A DNA stretch of 64,000 nucleotides from Sporosarcina psychrophila (GCF_001590685.1 NZ_CP014616.1:4029001-4093000), one strand, 5' to 3'. Positions 33,505-42,646 are shown, counted from the first letter of the stretch. Made by a program: numbers and translations. The notes: generated by a model from the letters alone, not told the origin.

Positions 33505-33606
33505 CGTATTCCCCCCTCGTATATTATGTTTTTATAAAAGGTAACCCATTTTTGGAGAAATTGAAAATGGATTACCAAATTATCCAAAAATTCATATCTA
33601 AATTTT

Positions 33607-34377
33607 TTAAACAGAGAGAGTGTACCCTGCTTTTAGAGAAACCTGCTTTGCTAAGTCAATAATTTCTAGTTCCGCTTGCTCTCTTTTCTCTTCGTACCTA
33701 CTTGCCAACATTGTTACACTTACGGCAGCTATAATCTCATCTTCATGATTTTTGATAGGGGCAGCTACACAAACAAATCCTTCTACTGCTTCTTCATACT
33801 CCCATATGAATCCGCTTTCATTTACTTTCTCAATTTGCTTTCCTAGCTCTTCTAATGTTGTTACTGTCTTAGACGTCCTAGGTTCCAATATCACGCCAGA
33901 ATATAATTCCTCAAGCTGCTTAAAATCATATTTAGACAAATGAACCTTTCCCATTGCTGTTGAATGAGCTGATAATCTCATTCCTGGATCAGTAGCAAGT
34001 CTAACAGGGGATGACCCTTCTTTTTTCGATAAATATATAATATCTGTCCCTTCTAAAATAGAAAGTTGAACCGTCTCACCTAGTTTATTTACAGCGTCAA
34101 CAGACTTTATAGAAAAAGTACTGATTAGGTCAAATTGGCTAAAATATAATGCACTTAATATGCCCATTCTCATTCCAAGTGTATATGTATCATCATTTCC
34201 CTTTTTGACCCACCCTAATGTTTCCAATGTATTTAGCGAAGAAAAAAGTGAGCTTTTATTTATATCCAATTCATTTGAAAGATCGATAAGTCTATATTCA
34301 TTAGGATTTTGTGCGATAATGTTAATTATTTTATCCGCCCTTTCAATAGCTGGAACCCAATACTTTTTTTTCATCAT
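33607..34377 (-). CDS. IclR family transcriptional regulator (KdgR type)
   Basis: N-terminal winged HTH (YRLIDLSNELDINKSSLFSS, LNTLETLGWVKKGN) and an IclR effector-binding domain of about 170 residues (MRLSAHSTAMGKVHLSKYD, CVAAPIKNHEDEIIAAVSVT). The start is placed at ATG 34377, 11 bases after GGAGG; the GTG at 34389 overlaps that site. About 256 residues. In enterobacteria KdgR of this family senses 2-keto-3-deoxygluconate, and here the gene is first in a three-gene set with kdgT and the aldolase. Autoregulation is likely but no operator could be picked out. Confidence 0.88.
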   Translation of the reverse strand: MMKKKYWVPAIERADKIINIIAQNPNEYRLIDLSNELDINKSSLFSSLNTLETLGWVKKGNDDTYTLGMRMGILSALYFSQFDLISTFSIKSVDAVNKLGETVQLSILEGTDIIYLSKKEGSSPVRLATDPGMRLSAHSTAMGKVHLSKYDFKQLEELYSGVILEPRTSKTVTTLEELGKQIEKVNESGFIWEYEEAVEGFVCVAAPIKNHEDEIIAAVSVTMLASRYEEKREQAELEIIDLAKQVSLKAGYTLSV

Positions 34378-34558
34378 ATTAACTTCCACCTCCTTGGTTT
34401 ATTATATAAAACCGTAGTTCTTCTTCATAAACCAATATTAGCATAAGCTGTTATCCTTGTAAATAGTAAAAATTCTGTTCATTTAAATATTCAAATAATT
34501 CGTCAATTTAACAAGCCACTCTTATATTAATAAATAGTAAGCCCGAATTATAAAAATT

Positions 34559-34620
34559 AGCGTACCTTTGCGCATGAAAAATAGCCGCCTATGACGATTT
34601 TTCAAATCGAATAGGCGGCT
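34559..34620. terminator. Repeat A left-end fragment followed by a strong hairpin
   Basis: AGCGTACCTTTGCGCATGAA resembles the left end of repeat A. It is followed by AGCCGCCTAT...ATAGGCGGCT (34583-34620) with an inner CGATTT/AAATCG stem. On the minus strand a CTATTTTTCAT tail makes it a good terminator. The rest of 34378-34682 has no gene; a 17-codon minus-strand frame near 34624-34677 (MEMGVHLGIIQATCSKP) may be a gene tail. Confidence 0.6.
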
Positions 34621-34682
34621 GATTTTATGGTTTGCTACATGTTGCTTGGATGATGCCTAAATGAACGCCCATTTCCATTACA

Positions 34683-35148
34683 TTATTGGGCTATGTCCAC
34701 TAACGTTGTATAACAGCTACCAAAAATTAAAACCGATTCATAACACCTTGTGACAACGCACTCAACGACAACTCTGCCTCTTCCGCCGAGTCCTTCCTTA
34801 CCCCAAAAGTAAAACTTACACTTCGGCTCAGTCCCAGACGGCCTAACACAAACCCAAGAACCATCTTCAAATAAAAATTTAACTACATTCGCTTCTGGCA
34901 ATGACAATTTCTCAACCGTTCCATCCTTGAAGCGTCTTGTCCCCGCTTGGTAATCCTCGATAGCACTGACAACAACACCGGCAATGGATAATGGCGGATC
35001 ATTACGAAAATATTTCATAATTCCCACAATATTCTCTTGTCCATTTTCCCCCGAAAACGTCAGCGTCTCTAACGATTCCCAGTAATGACCCACCTCATCA
35101 TACAGATCCATCAGCCCATCGTACAACGATTTACCAATCGACTTAGTG
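34683..35148 (-). pseudogene. Phosphoglucomutase/phosphomannomutase C-terminal remnant
   Basis: Coding-like from SIGKSLYDGLMDLYDEVGHY to FEDGSWVCVRPSGTEPKCKF, the last being the substrate-binding RPSGTEPK motif of the alpha-phosphohexomutase family (PgcA type). The first two-thirds with the active-site Ser and metal loop is missing and replaced by repeat A copy 10. After KFYFWGKEG the reading is out of frame and ends in unrelated residues. Broken at both ends; not functional. Confidence 0.88.
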
Positions 35149-35307
35149 TCAGGTACCTGTGTAAGAAACAACAACAAACAATTCATGAAATTGCATAAAA
35201 AATTCAAACAGAATTAGATATCGCAGTAAATACCTAGTTCACGCTTTATTAATATGTAATTGTAGCGAGTAAACAGAATAGTGTCATTCACAGGTACCTG
35301 AAATTAT
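35149..35307 (+). repeat. Repeat A, copy 10
   Basis: Full-length copy: left end CAGGTACCTGTGTAAGAAAC with CAACAACAAACAATTCATGA, right end TTCACAGGTACCTGAAATTA. Both ends show the self-complementary CAGGTACCTG core. To its right a minus-strand fragment EISKWKVEAFVIAEYQEF is cut by the element; to its left is the truncated phosphoglucomutase. The fragments belong to different genes. Confidence 0.88.
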
Positions 35308-35438
35308 AAACTCTTGATACTCAGCAATAACAAATGCTTCGACTTTCCACTTTGAGATTTCAATAATTTGTTCCTAGAACCAACTTACAAAAGAAAGGAT
35401 TCAATTCATATTTGAACGTGCTCATACGAACTCATAAC

Positions 35439-36059
35439 CTACATAAAAAGGTTTATTAACTCTTCGAAATTATCGATCTTGTAATTGAAAACTTCTACTT
35501 GTCCAAATCCGTATGCAGCATAAACAAATGGTACTTTGGCATATTCTGTGGCATCTTTGTCGCTTTGTGTGTCTCCTACATACACAGGAGATTTAAGCTG
35601 ATTGCGTTCGATGACAAGTTGAATATTTTCACCTTTACTGAGACCTGTTCTACCGGGATTTTCAAAGTCTTGGAAATATTGCTTAAGTCCATGATACTCA
35701 TAAAATGCTTCGATATAGCCTTCTTGACAATTACTAACAATAAATAATTTATATCGTTCCGAAAGCTTCTGTAGGACTTCCTCTAGACCAGGAAATAATT
35801 GTCCACCCTCGTCCAATAAATACAATCGTTCATTATGACAACAATCAAGAATTAATTCCATTTGTTTGGTTTCATCCAAATAACCAAAGACAATTTTAGC
35901 AATGTCTTTGATTTGTAGTCCCATTGTTGCTTTTAAATCTTCTTCGGTGATTTCTCCTATACCATCTGGAGAACTTTTCACGACCTCAGACCATGACTTG
36001 GCAACAGTTTTACGGGAATCCCATAATGTCCCATCCAAATCAAAAATGATACTATCCAT
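35439..36059 (-). CDS. HAD superfamily hydrolase (phosphoglycolate phosphatase-like)
   Basis: 206 residues. HAD motif I is FDLDGTLWDS at the N-terminus, motif II the Ser-Asn in LFIVSNCQEGY (about residue 109), the Lys motif lies in GLSKGENIQL, and motif III is YVGDTQSDKDA. A helical cap lies between motifs I and II. It is a cytoplasmic phosphatase for a small phosphorylated metabolite. It is the last gene of the sugar-catabolism series, 80 bp after the KDPG aldolase gene, so its substrate is probably a sugar phosphate of that route. Confidence 0.85.
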   Translation of the reverse strand: MDSIIFDLDGTLWDSRKTVAKSWSEVVKSSPDGIGEITEEDLKATMGLQIKDIAKIVFGYLDETKQMELILDCCHNERLYLLDEGGQLFPGLEEVLQKLSERYKLFIVSNCQEGYIEAFYEYHGLKQYFQDFENPGRTGLSKGENIQLVIERNQLKSPVYVGDTQSDKDATEYAKVPFVYAAYGFGQVEVFNYKIDNFEELINLFM

Positions 36060-36140
36060 AAATACTCATCCCTTCGTTTATGAATTGACTTAGGGTCTTT
36101 TTTCTCTTACCAAAAAAGATGAATTTTTAATACCAACTAA

Positions 36141-36785
36141 TCAATTATTTCTTGCTATATTAATTTGTTCAATAAAACTTTTAGCGGTGTCAGTAATCTG
36201 CTCGTAACCTTGAACATCTGGTTTTCCAATCAGACTACCCCCTGCTCCGACAGCAGCTGCTCCCGCACGAATCCACTCACCAACATTATCTACATTAACT
36301 CCGCCTGTAGGCATCAAATTAGCTTGAGGTATGGGGCCTTTTATTGCAGAAATGACTTTTGGTCCTAAGAGTTCTCCAGGGAAAACTTTTAATAACTCTG
36401 CGCCTGTTTCAAGTCCTTTCACTACGTCTTTAATAGTCATGACGCCTGGCATGTATGGAATTTGGTACCGATTGCATAACCTGGCTGTGTCTTCATCTAA
36501 ATAAGGGCTCACGATATACTGTGCTCCCGCAAGAATCGCAATGCGGGCAGTTTCTGGATCAAGGATTGTGCCTGCTCCGACAATGATATCCTTCCCAAAC
36601 TCAGCTCTAATTTCTTTAATGACTTCGGTTGCACCAGGAACAGTGTAAGTAATCTCTATCGCAGCTACACCACCTTTAAAACATGCTTCTGTGATTCGCT
36701 TTGCTTTTTCAGCATTATCCGAACGCACAACTGCTACGAGTCCACTCTCTTCAATCTTTGTAAGTATGTCTCTTTTACGATACAT
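36141..36785 (-). CDS. eda: KDPG / 2-keto-4-hydroxyglutarate aldolase
   Basis: 214 residues, full length. Class I aldolase of the Eda family: the general-base Glu is in GGVAAIEITYTVPGA, the phosphate loop region is GAGTILD, the Schiff-base Lys lies in AELLKVFPGE (about residue 136), and LMPTGGV follows. It splits 2-keto-3-deoxy-6-phosphogluconate to pyruvate and glyceraldehyde 3-phosphate. AGGAGG precedes the ATG. It follows the cupin isomerase gene by 12 bp, so the two are one transcript. Confidence 0.92.
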   Translation of the reverse strand: MYRKRDILTKIEESGLVAVVRSDNAEKAKRITEACFKGGVAAIEITYTVPGATEVIKEIRAEFGKDIIVGAGTILDPETARIAILAGAQYIVSPYLDEDTARLCNRYQIPYMPGVMTIKDVVKGLETGAELLKVFPGELLGPKVISAIKGPIPQANLMPTGGVNVDNVGEWIRAGAAAVGAGGSLIGKPDVQGYEQITDTAKSFIEQINIARNN

Positions 36786-36797
36786 AGTAGAGCCTCC

Positions 36798-37376
36798 TTA
36801 TTGTTTCCATTTAGGATTATCAATAACTTCAGCGTTTCCATTTCGCTCAACGACTAATTTACGGAAACCTTTCATCTCGATTGTTCCGTAATCATGTCCT
36901 GCGTCTGCTCGGAATGAGAAGAAAGTAATTAGGGGTTCACTTCCGATATTAATACTTCTGTGCGCATAACGTGCTGGAACGTATACAGCTTGTCCAGGAA
37001 CAAATTTCTCAATTTGCCAATCTCCTTCTGGATTTTCCATAAGCATATATCCAGTCCCACTAAGACAAAAATAAACTTCACCTGTTTCAAGGATTTCATG
37101 AAAATGTCCTTTTGTCATGTAGTATTCGTCTCCCACTGTCCCTGGGTAGACGATGCTAGTTCCAAAATGGATATCACCTTCAGTTTTAGGTAGATCCAAA
37201 CTATAATACTCATAGATTACATGGTTATTTTCTTCTTGGATCGATTTTTCCAAAGCCTCTACATTGTAAAACATTTTTTTCATATCTGATAAATAACGTT
37301 TTGTAGATGTTTCTGATTTTGAAAGCCCTGTTACTAAATCAAAGTTAACCGTGAATGCTTTTGCTGTTTTTGTCAA
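36798..37376 (-). CDS. Cupin-type glucose-6-phosphate isomerase
   Basis: 192 residues of the cupin phosphoglucose isomerase family first known from Archaea. The metal ligands are in place: GHFHE (His 91, His 93), GEVYFCLSGTG (Glu 100) and RYAHRS (His 139). The start is TTG behind AGGAGG with 7-base spacing. Bacteria usually carry a different, unrelated isomerase, so this copy is probably pathway-specific and may act on another ketohexose or aldohexose phosphate. It lies in the dehydrogenase-aldolase series. Confidence 0.88.
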   Translation of the reverse strand: MTKTAKAFTVNFDLVTGLSKSETSTKRYLSDMKKMFYNVEALEKSIQEENNHVIYEYYSLDLPKTEGDIHFGTSIVYPGTVGDEYYMTKGHFHEILETGEVYFCLSGTGYMLMENPEGDWQIEKFVPGQAVYVPARYAHRSINIGSEPLITFFSFRADAGHDYGTIEMKGFRKLVVERNGNAEVIDNPKWKQ

Positions 37377-37398
37377 TTTGTTTCCTCCTAGTTGTAAT

Positions 37399-38349
37399 TC
37401 ATCTCATTTGATTAGAATATTGTTCAATCTGGTCAAACTTATCTCCTACAATATCAATGTTAAACACTTCTGCTATAACTTGTGTCCAGCCATGTATAAA
37501 GTAAATCCAACCGTCTTCTACAAGTAGATTACGGCATTCTGCTTGTGCAGTCGCTTGATGCATGAAATCTAATTCTCCGCGATAATTCAATTCCCAAATC
37601 AAGCTCTCTTTTGGGAATATCGCTTCATCTGGAAGCGGGGATCCAGGTCTGTCTTTTCCAAGCCCTGTCGCATTGATAATAAGAGAATGTGGTTTCAATT
37701 TTTTAAGTAATTTTTCATTTTGAGAAGCTTCTGGTGTTAAATAATATTCCACATTCACTTTAGGGTTCACCTTATGAATAATAGTTTTAATTTCATCCAG
37801 TCTTTTTTGATTGCGATCTGAAATTAATATTAATGAAGGTACATTCCCCTCCCTATCCGATTTTAGTAAATAGGAAGAGATAGCAATGGCACTTCCACCC
37901 GCCCCTATTATGAATAACTCTCCCTTATGATTATCCCAATAACTATCTGGTACGAAGCTTTCCAAAGCCAGACCACTTGAAATCGGGTCTTTAGCATGAC
38001 CACAAAGTTTGCCATCTCTTTTAGATATAGAAGATAATTCACCAAACGTTTTGGCAAAAGGATCCAAGTAATCGAATAAATCCTCTGTAGCCTCATAGAG
38101 GTCAATTTTATGTGTAGTAACTAAGGCCCCCAAAGATAATTCATCATTTTTTATAAATTCTACAACTTCCCTATACTCTTTAGCATCGGCATGAATATTC
38201 ATATCAATTCCTTTTAAGACAGCATCTTCAAGTTCCAATATTTTTGCCCATTCTGGGAATAGTTTCATAATAGATGACTTAGTTGTCGTTACCCCAATAA
38301 AATACATCGTAGGTACTGTTGCTTTTTCAGGCAAATTCAAATCTACCAT
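37399..38349 (-). CDS. Shikimate/quinate dehydrogenase-like oxidoreductase
   Basis: 316 residues. An N-terminal substrate domain opens with TMYFIGVTTTKSSIMKLFPE and contains GALVTTHKIDLYEA with the Lys at the place of the catalytic Lys of AroE. A Rossmann domain follows (FIIGAGGSAIAISSYLL), then LINATGLGKDRPGSPLPDEA. It is longer than AroE and lacks the typical NVTxP motif (here LVTTHK), so it probably does not make shikimate. The setting among sugar dehydrogenases suggests oxidation of a cyclitol or a sugar acid. Confidence 0.7.
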   Translation of the reverse strand: MVDLNLPEKATVPTMYFIGVTTTKSSIMKLFPEWAKILELEDAVLKGIDMNIHADAKEYREVVEFIKNDELSLGALVTTHKIDLYEATEDLFDYLDPFAKTFGELSSISKRDGKLCGHAKDPISSGLALESFVPDSYWDNHKGELFIIGAGGSAIAISSYLLKSDREGNVPSLILISDRNQKRLDEIKTIIHKVNPKVNVEYYLTPEASQNEKLLKKLKPHSLIINATGLGKDRPGSPLPDEAIFPKESLIWELNYRGELDFMHQATAQAECRNLLVEDGWIYFIHGWTQVIAEVFNIDIVGDKFDQIEQYSNQMR

Positions 38350-38422
38350 CCCTTTCCTTTTCGTTTACTGAATGCATTTGTAGAATATATATGCATCATA
38401 TTATGATAATCTGTTTTCATCA

Positions 38423-39370
38423 TTACTTTTCACTCATTATCATGTTTAACAAATTTTGAGTTGAAACAATTGCCATACGCTCTACGGACTCTTTTGTGAA
38501 TGCTCCGATATGAGGTGTCAAAATAAAATTAGGTAAGGAAATTAATGAATCACCTACTATTGGTGGCTCTTGAGAATAGACATCTTGAGCTGCTACTCCT
38601 ATTTGTCTATTGGATAATGCATTATATAGTGCATTTTCATCTACTAATTCGCCACGCGCAGTATTAATCAATGCGGAACTAGGTTTCATATGATTAAATA
38701 CATCAGCATTTATCATATGCTTTGTTTCTTTCGTTACTGGTAAATGAAGTGTAATGAAATCTGCAGAACTTATTAATTCATTGAAGTTTTCGGATCGTTG
38801 TACATTAAAATCATCAAGAAATGCTTGATCATTAAAAAATGGATCATAAATAGTGACATCCATTTGTAGACCACTACATCGTTTAGCAACCTCTTTTCCG
38901 ATTTGTCCCCCTCCAATTACTGCAACATTCTTTCCTGTTAGTTCACTTCCAATCACACGATTCCATCCAAACGTTTTTACAGTTTGAATAGATTGGGAAA
39001 GGTTACGAGCAGTTTCAAACATGAGCCCAACAGCCAACTCTGCTACCGAAATGTTATTTGTACCACCAGCGTTTTGTACTCTAATGCCTAACTCTTGAGC
39101 TTTCTCCAAATCAATATTATCCATTCCAACACCGTATTTTGAAATTACTTGTAATTGACTACATGATTCCAGGACATGTGCAGATAACGGATCTACACCC
39201 ACAATGATTCCGACAACGCCTTCTTTTGCAATTTCGATTATCTCTTCTTCAGTAAGCGTACGCCCAGTTGTGTTTTCTATAACTTCAAATCCTTGTTGTT
39301 CAAGCATTTCAATAGGCTTTTCTTTATATTTTTGAAACGACTTTGGCGTAATCAGAATCTTCTTTTTCAC
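38423..39370 (-). CDS. D-isomer-specific 2-hydroxyacid dehydrogenase (phosphoglycerate dehydrogenase-like)
   Basis: 315 residues. The NAD-binding motif is VAVIGGGQIGKEVAKR, the catalytic Arg is in LINTARGELVDENAL, then a Glu in YSQEPP and the catalytic His in LTPHIGAFT. No C-terminal ACT domain, so it is not the regulated serine-pathway enzyme. The start is GTG behind GAGGTG. It probably reduces or oxidises a 2-keto sugar acid. It is transcribed in the same direction as its neighbours with a 200-bp gap upstream. Confidence 0.85.
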   Translation of the reverse strand: MKKKILITPKSFQKYKEKPIEMLEQQGFEVIENTTGRTLTEEEIIEIAKEGVVGIIVGVDPLSAHVLESCSQLQVISKYGVGMDNIDLEKAQELGIRVQNAGGTNNISVAELAVGLMFETARNLSQSIQTVKTFGWNRVIGSELTGKNVAVIGGGQIGKEVAKRCSGLQMDVTIYDPFFNDQAFLDDFNVQRSENFNELISSADFITLHLPVTKETKHMINADVFNHMKPSSALINTARGELVDENALYNALSNRQIGVAAQDVYSQEPPIVGDSLISLPNFILTPHIGAFTKESVERMAIVSTQNLLNMIMSEK

Positions 39371-39570
39371 ATTTTCACCTCATTCAAGTATTTTAGGGGT
39401 TGATACATCACTATGTCACTACATATCATATTAAATTTGTAATGTTTACTTATAACAATCAAAGTTTTACCCTTTAATCAATTTAGATGCAGCACTAAAA
39501 TCGAAGTAGCTATTATTAAATCTATGATTCATCTACTTTTTATAACCTTAGATATGTAAATAATGATTTC

Positions 39571-40608
39571 TTATTCATTACTTATTTCCACATTTATTAT
39601 TACTTTCATTACCTGATCTTTATTCTTATCAATAATTGAATATGCTTCAGAATAGTTCTCAAAATCCAAGTGGTTTGTTATTAGTGAATTCAAGTTTATT
39701 TTTTTATCTTTAATCAATTCTACCGCTTGATTAAAATCGGCGGTTTGATACATAGCACTTCCTAAAACCGTTAATTCATGGTCTTGAACAAATCCCATAT
39801 TAACTTTTGTTAAATCAGATACAACACCTACGATAACTACTGTACTACCTTTTCGCGCTACTTCAATCGTTTGAGCAACAGTATAACTAGAACCAACACA
39901 TTCAAATATGACATCCGCTTTAGTATGACCAAAACAACGAACTATTCCATCTGATAGTTCTTCGCTATTGCTATTGATTGTCTTCAATCCACATTGTTCA
40001 GCAATTTCAATCCTTGTTTCACTTAATTCCGACACAACCACTTGTTTTGCACCTAGAGCTTTTGCAGTTTGTGCAACTAAATTTCCGATAGGTCCGCCAC
40101 CAATTACTAGAACATTTTTATCTTCAATTGTTGATACACGTCGAACTGCATGAATTGCTACAGCAAGCGGTTCAATCATAGCTCCTTCATCCCATGAAAT
40201 GGAATCGGGAAGAATGATTGCTTTTTCTTCATCAACTACAAAGTATTCGCTAGCCATCCCTGTTGTTTGAAAACCCATCACTTTCAACTCTTCACAGACA
40301 TGATACATTCCATTTTGACACATGAAACACTCGCCACACACTACTTGTGGCTGGATTGTTACTTTATCTCCTATTTTGATTCTATCCACATTTTTACCTA
40401 CTTCTTTCACTTCTGCTGAAATTTCATGGCCTTGAACAACTGGATAAGATGTATATGGATGCTTACCGTGGTTAACATGAATATCGGATCCACAAACGCC
40501 AATTTTCTTAATTTTTATTTTGATTTCATGATTTCCAACTTCAGGGATATCGACACTTTGAAATACAATGTTGCCTGGCTCGGTCATAATTGCTTGTTTC
40601 ATCTTCAT
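39571..40608 (-). CDS. Zinc-dependent alcohol/polyol dehydrogenase (MDR family)
   Basis: 345 residues. Catalytic zinc ligands: GVCGSDIHVNHG (Cys, about residue 39) and GHEIS (His-Glu). The structural zinc loop PQVVCGECFMCQNGMYHVC has all four Cys. The NAD fold is VLVIGGGPIGNLVAQ. It resembles threonine, sorbitol and L-idonate/galactonate dehydrogenases. It lies 12 bp after another MDR gene, and both follow the ABC transporter, so it oxidises a sugar, polyol or sugar acid brought in by that transporter. Confidence 0.85.
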   Translation of the reverse strand: MKMKQAIMTEPGNIVFQSVDIPEVGNHEIKIKIKKIGVCGSDIHVNHGKHPYTSYPVVQGHEISAEVKEVGKNVDRIKIGDKVTIQPQVVCGECFMCQNGMYHVCEELKVMGFQTTGMASEYFVVDEEKAIILPDSISWDEGAMIEPLAVAIHAVRRVSTIEDKNVLVIGGGPIGNLVAQTAKALGAKQVVVSELSETRIEIAEQCGLKTINSNSEELSDGIVRCFGHTKADVIFECVGSSYTVAQTIEVARKGSTVVIVGVVSDLTKVNMGFVQDHELTVLGSAMYQTADFNQAVELIKDKKINLNSLITNHLDFENYSEAYSIIDKNKDQVMKVIINVEISNE

Positions 40609-40620
40609 GAAATCACCCTA

Positions 40621-41655
40621 TCATTTATATTTTATAATCACTTTTTTGGTTTTCTTTCCATCTACAAAGTCTTGAAGTGTTTCTATTATATGTTCAAATT
40701 CAATAACTTCGGAAATGAAATCGCTCAATATTAACTTACCATCACAAATCCATTGAACGATTTGATCGTGGCATGCGCCTTCTTCTTCTTTATAGGGCAT
40801 TTGTTGAAAATTCAGCTTCCAATTATATGGTGAATTCGCCCAATTTAAATTCATGTTATTCACTTTAGGTACGCCATAACAAAGAACTTCTCCACGATCT
40901 TTCAAAAGTGAAATCGCTTCGTTTATAATATTTTCTGAACCAACTGCATCTAGAACAAAATTCATACCTTTAGGATATAAAACCGAAATTTGTTCTTTTA
41001 CATTGTGTACTGAACTGTTAATAACTGCTTTCAATCCAAAACTTTCAAGTAATTGCTTTTTATTTTCGTTTCGGACTACTGCGACAATGTCTTGAACATT
41101 TAAAAGCGATAGCAATTTGATAAAAGTCATAGCAACAGGACCACTTCCGTAAACAACAATAGAATCCCCGGGCTGAATATTGAAATATTTGATAGAACTA
41201 AAAACTTCTCTCAGCGTTACAAGGACAGGCGCTTCATATTTATCAATAAAATCCGGAAGTTTTTTTTGCGCATAGGCAACATCAGGAACTTCATTTGGTT
41301 CGTATGCTTCAAAATCATCAACAATACCATATTCACTAAAAGCTCCCCAAGCAGAGCCCAAAAGACTGTTATCGTGCATATGATTGGGTACAAATGATAG
41401 GACAATCAAATCTCCTACACTAAAACCTTTAACTTCAGATCCAATTTCCACTACTTCGCCAACACCTTCGTGGCCAAGCATCAGAGGATATGACGTTTTC
41501 TCAAATCCTTTAAATGATTGGTTGATTATCGTAGCATCCGTACCACAAATCCCACAGCTAACCGTTTTGACCAAAGCTTGCTTACTTGTAATTCGGGGTT
41601 TGTCTATATCCCAAACTTGCAATTCTCCTTTGTTTGAAACAACTACAGTTTTCAT
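40621..41655 (-). CDS. Zinc-binding dehydrogenase (MDR family), atypical
   Basis: The start is ATG 41655 behind GGGGAG; a TTG 12 bases upstream overlaps the site. About 344 residues. The catalytic zinc ligands are CGICGTDATIINQ and GHEGVGEV, and the NAD fold is IVVYGSGPVAMTFIKLL. The structural-zinc Cys cluster is absent: after the GHEG region it reads SFVPNHMHDNSLLGSAWGAF. That places it with the smaller group of MDR enzymes lacking structural zinc. Substrate unknown, probably a sugar derivative, from its place between the ABC permease and another dehydrogenase. Confidence 0.8.
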   Translation of the reverse strand: MKTVVVSNKGELQVWDIDKPRITSKQALVKTVSCGICGTDATIINQSFKGFEKTSYPLMLGHEGVGEVVEIGSEVKGFSVGDLIVLSFVPNHMHDNSLLGSAWGAFSEYGIVDDFEAYEPNEVPDVAYAQKKLPDFIDKYEAPVLVTLREVFSSIKYFNIQPGDSIVVYGSGPVAMTFIKLLSLLNVQDIVAVVRNENKKQLLESFGLKAVINSSVHNVKEQISVLYPKGMNFVLDAVGSENIINEAISLLKDRGEVLCYGVPKVNNMNLNWANSPYNWKLNFQQMPYKEEEGACHDQIVQWICDGKLILSDFISEVIEFEHIIETLQDFVDGKKTKKVIIKYK

Positions 41656-41682
41656 TTTTCTCCCCAATTCCGTTTCCTTTTT

Positions 41683-42642
41683 TTAGATTGTACGATCCTT
41701 TTTACTTGTTACAATTTGTAATAGTACAGCTGCAATAATTATTGCCCCTTTTATAATATCTTGTGGATAAGAAGGAACAGCCATCAGATTCATAATATTG
41801 CCGATTAAACCGAGAATTAGAGCACCCGCCACTGTATTTAATACGAATCCTTTTCCTCCCGCTAAACTGGCTCCACCTATTACAACTGCCGCAATAGCAT
41901 CCAGTTCTTGTCCCATACCAACTGTCGCACTTCCTGTCGATGATCTTGCGGCAAGAAAAACACCTGCCAATGCTGCTAATGCACCTGAAATTGCGTATGT
42001 AGACATGACGTATTGCTTTGTTCGTACACCTGCTAATTGCAGTGCAGTTTCATTACTACCAATTGCAATTACTTTACGTCCATAGCCTGTATATCGATGT
42101 ATAATTGTGAATACAACAATTATGAATAATGTAATTATTAAAATGGGATACATCAGATCTTTACTTACCAGCGTATTAATCGTACCTGATTCAATTTTAA
42201 TTGGCCGACCTTCTGATAGGACGAATGCAACACCTCTAGCAATTGTCATGGTAGCTAATGTGGCAACGAATCCCTGAATTCCGGTATACGCTACGAGCAC
42301 ACCAGAAAATAATCCAAATAATAATCCAATAAGAACTGCAATACCAATTGAAGCAGTATAATGCATACTGAAGTCTGTTATTAATATTGCTGATACTGTT
42401 GAACCAATAGCCATAATAGAACCAACAGATAAGTCAATACCCCCGGCCAAAATAACATACAATAATCCAATGGCCACTAAAATCGGACCCGCTTGTTGTA
42501 GAGCAATATTTCGTAAGTTCATTGTTGTAAAAAATGTATCTGATAAAAAAGAACTTGCAACAATCAATAACAATAAGATAATAAATGTATTGTTATTGAT
42601 GATAAATTCTTTCAAGTCAATTTTTTTTTTGAATATTGACAT
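41683..42642 (-). CDS. Sugar ABC transporter permease (RbsC family)
   Basis: 319 residues with 8-10 hydrophobic helices. LLYVILAGGIDLSVGSIMAI is the signature of ribose/xylose/galactose-type permeases, as is AIAAVVIGGASLAGGKGFVL near the C-terminus. It forms a homodimer in the membrane and works with the ATPase encoded 4 bp upstream and the lipoprotein binding protein before that. The start has GGGGG about 10 bases upstream. Confidence 0.92.
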   Translation of the reverse strand: MSIFKKKIDLKEFIINNNTFIILLLLIVASSFLSDTFFTTMNLRNIALQQAGPILVAIGLLYVILAGGIDLSVGSIMAIGSTVSAILITDFSMHYTASIGIAVLIGLLFGLFSGVLVAYTGIQGFVATLATMTIARGVAFVLSEGRPIKIESGTINTLVSKDLMYPILIITLFIIVVFTIIHRYTGYGRKVIAIGSNETALQLAGVRTKQYVMSTYAISGALAALAGVFLAARSSTGSATVGMGQELDAIAAVVIGGASLAGGKGFVLNTVAGALILGLIGNIMNLMAVPSYPQDIIKGAIIIAAVLLQIVTSKKDRTI

Positions 42643-42646
42643 GATA

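Noticed and set aside
34683..35207. A complete 174-residue protein
   Set aside because: The start lies inside repeat A and the end is frameshifted; only the middle is phosphoglucomutase.
1053..35307. Integron attC sites, suggested by palindromic, same-orientation repeats with genes between them
   Set aside because: No integrase gene, no RYYYAAC/GTTRRRY core sites, and whole operons lie between copies. The attC explanation does not fit.
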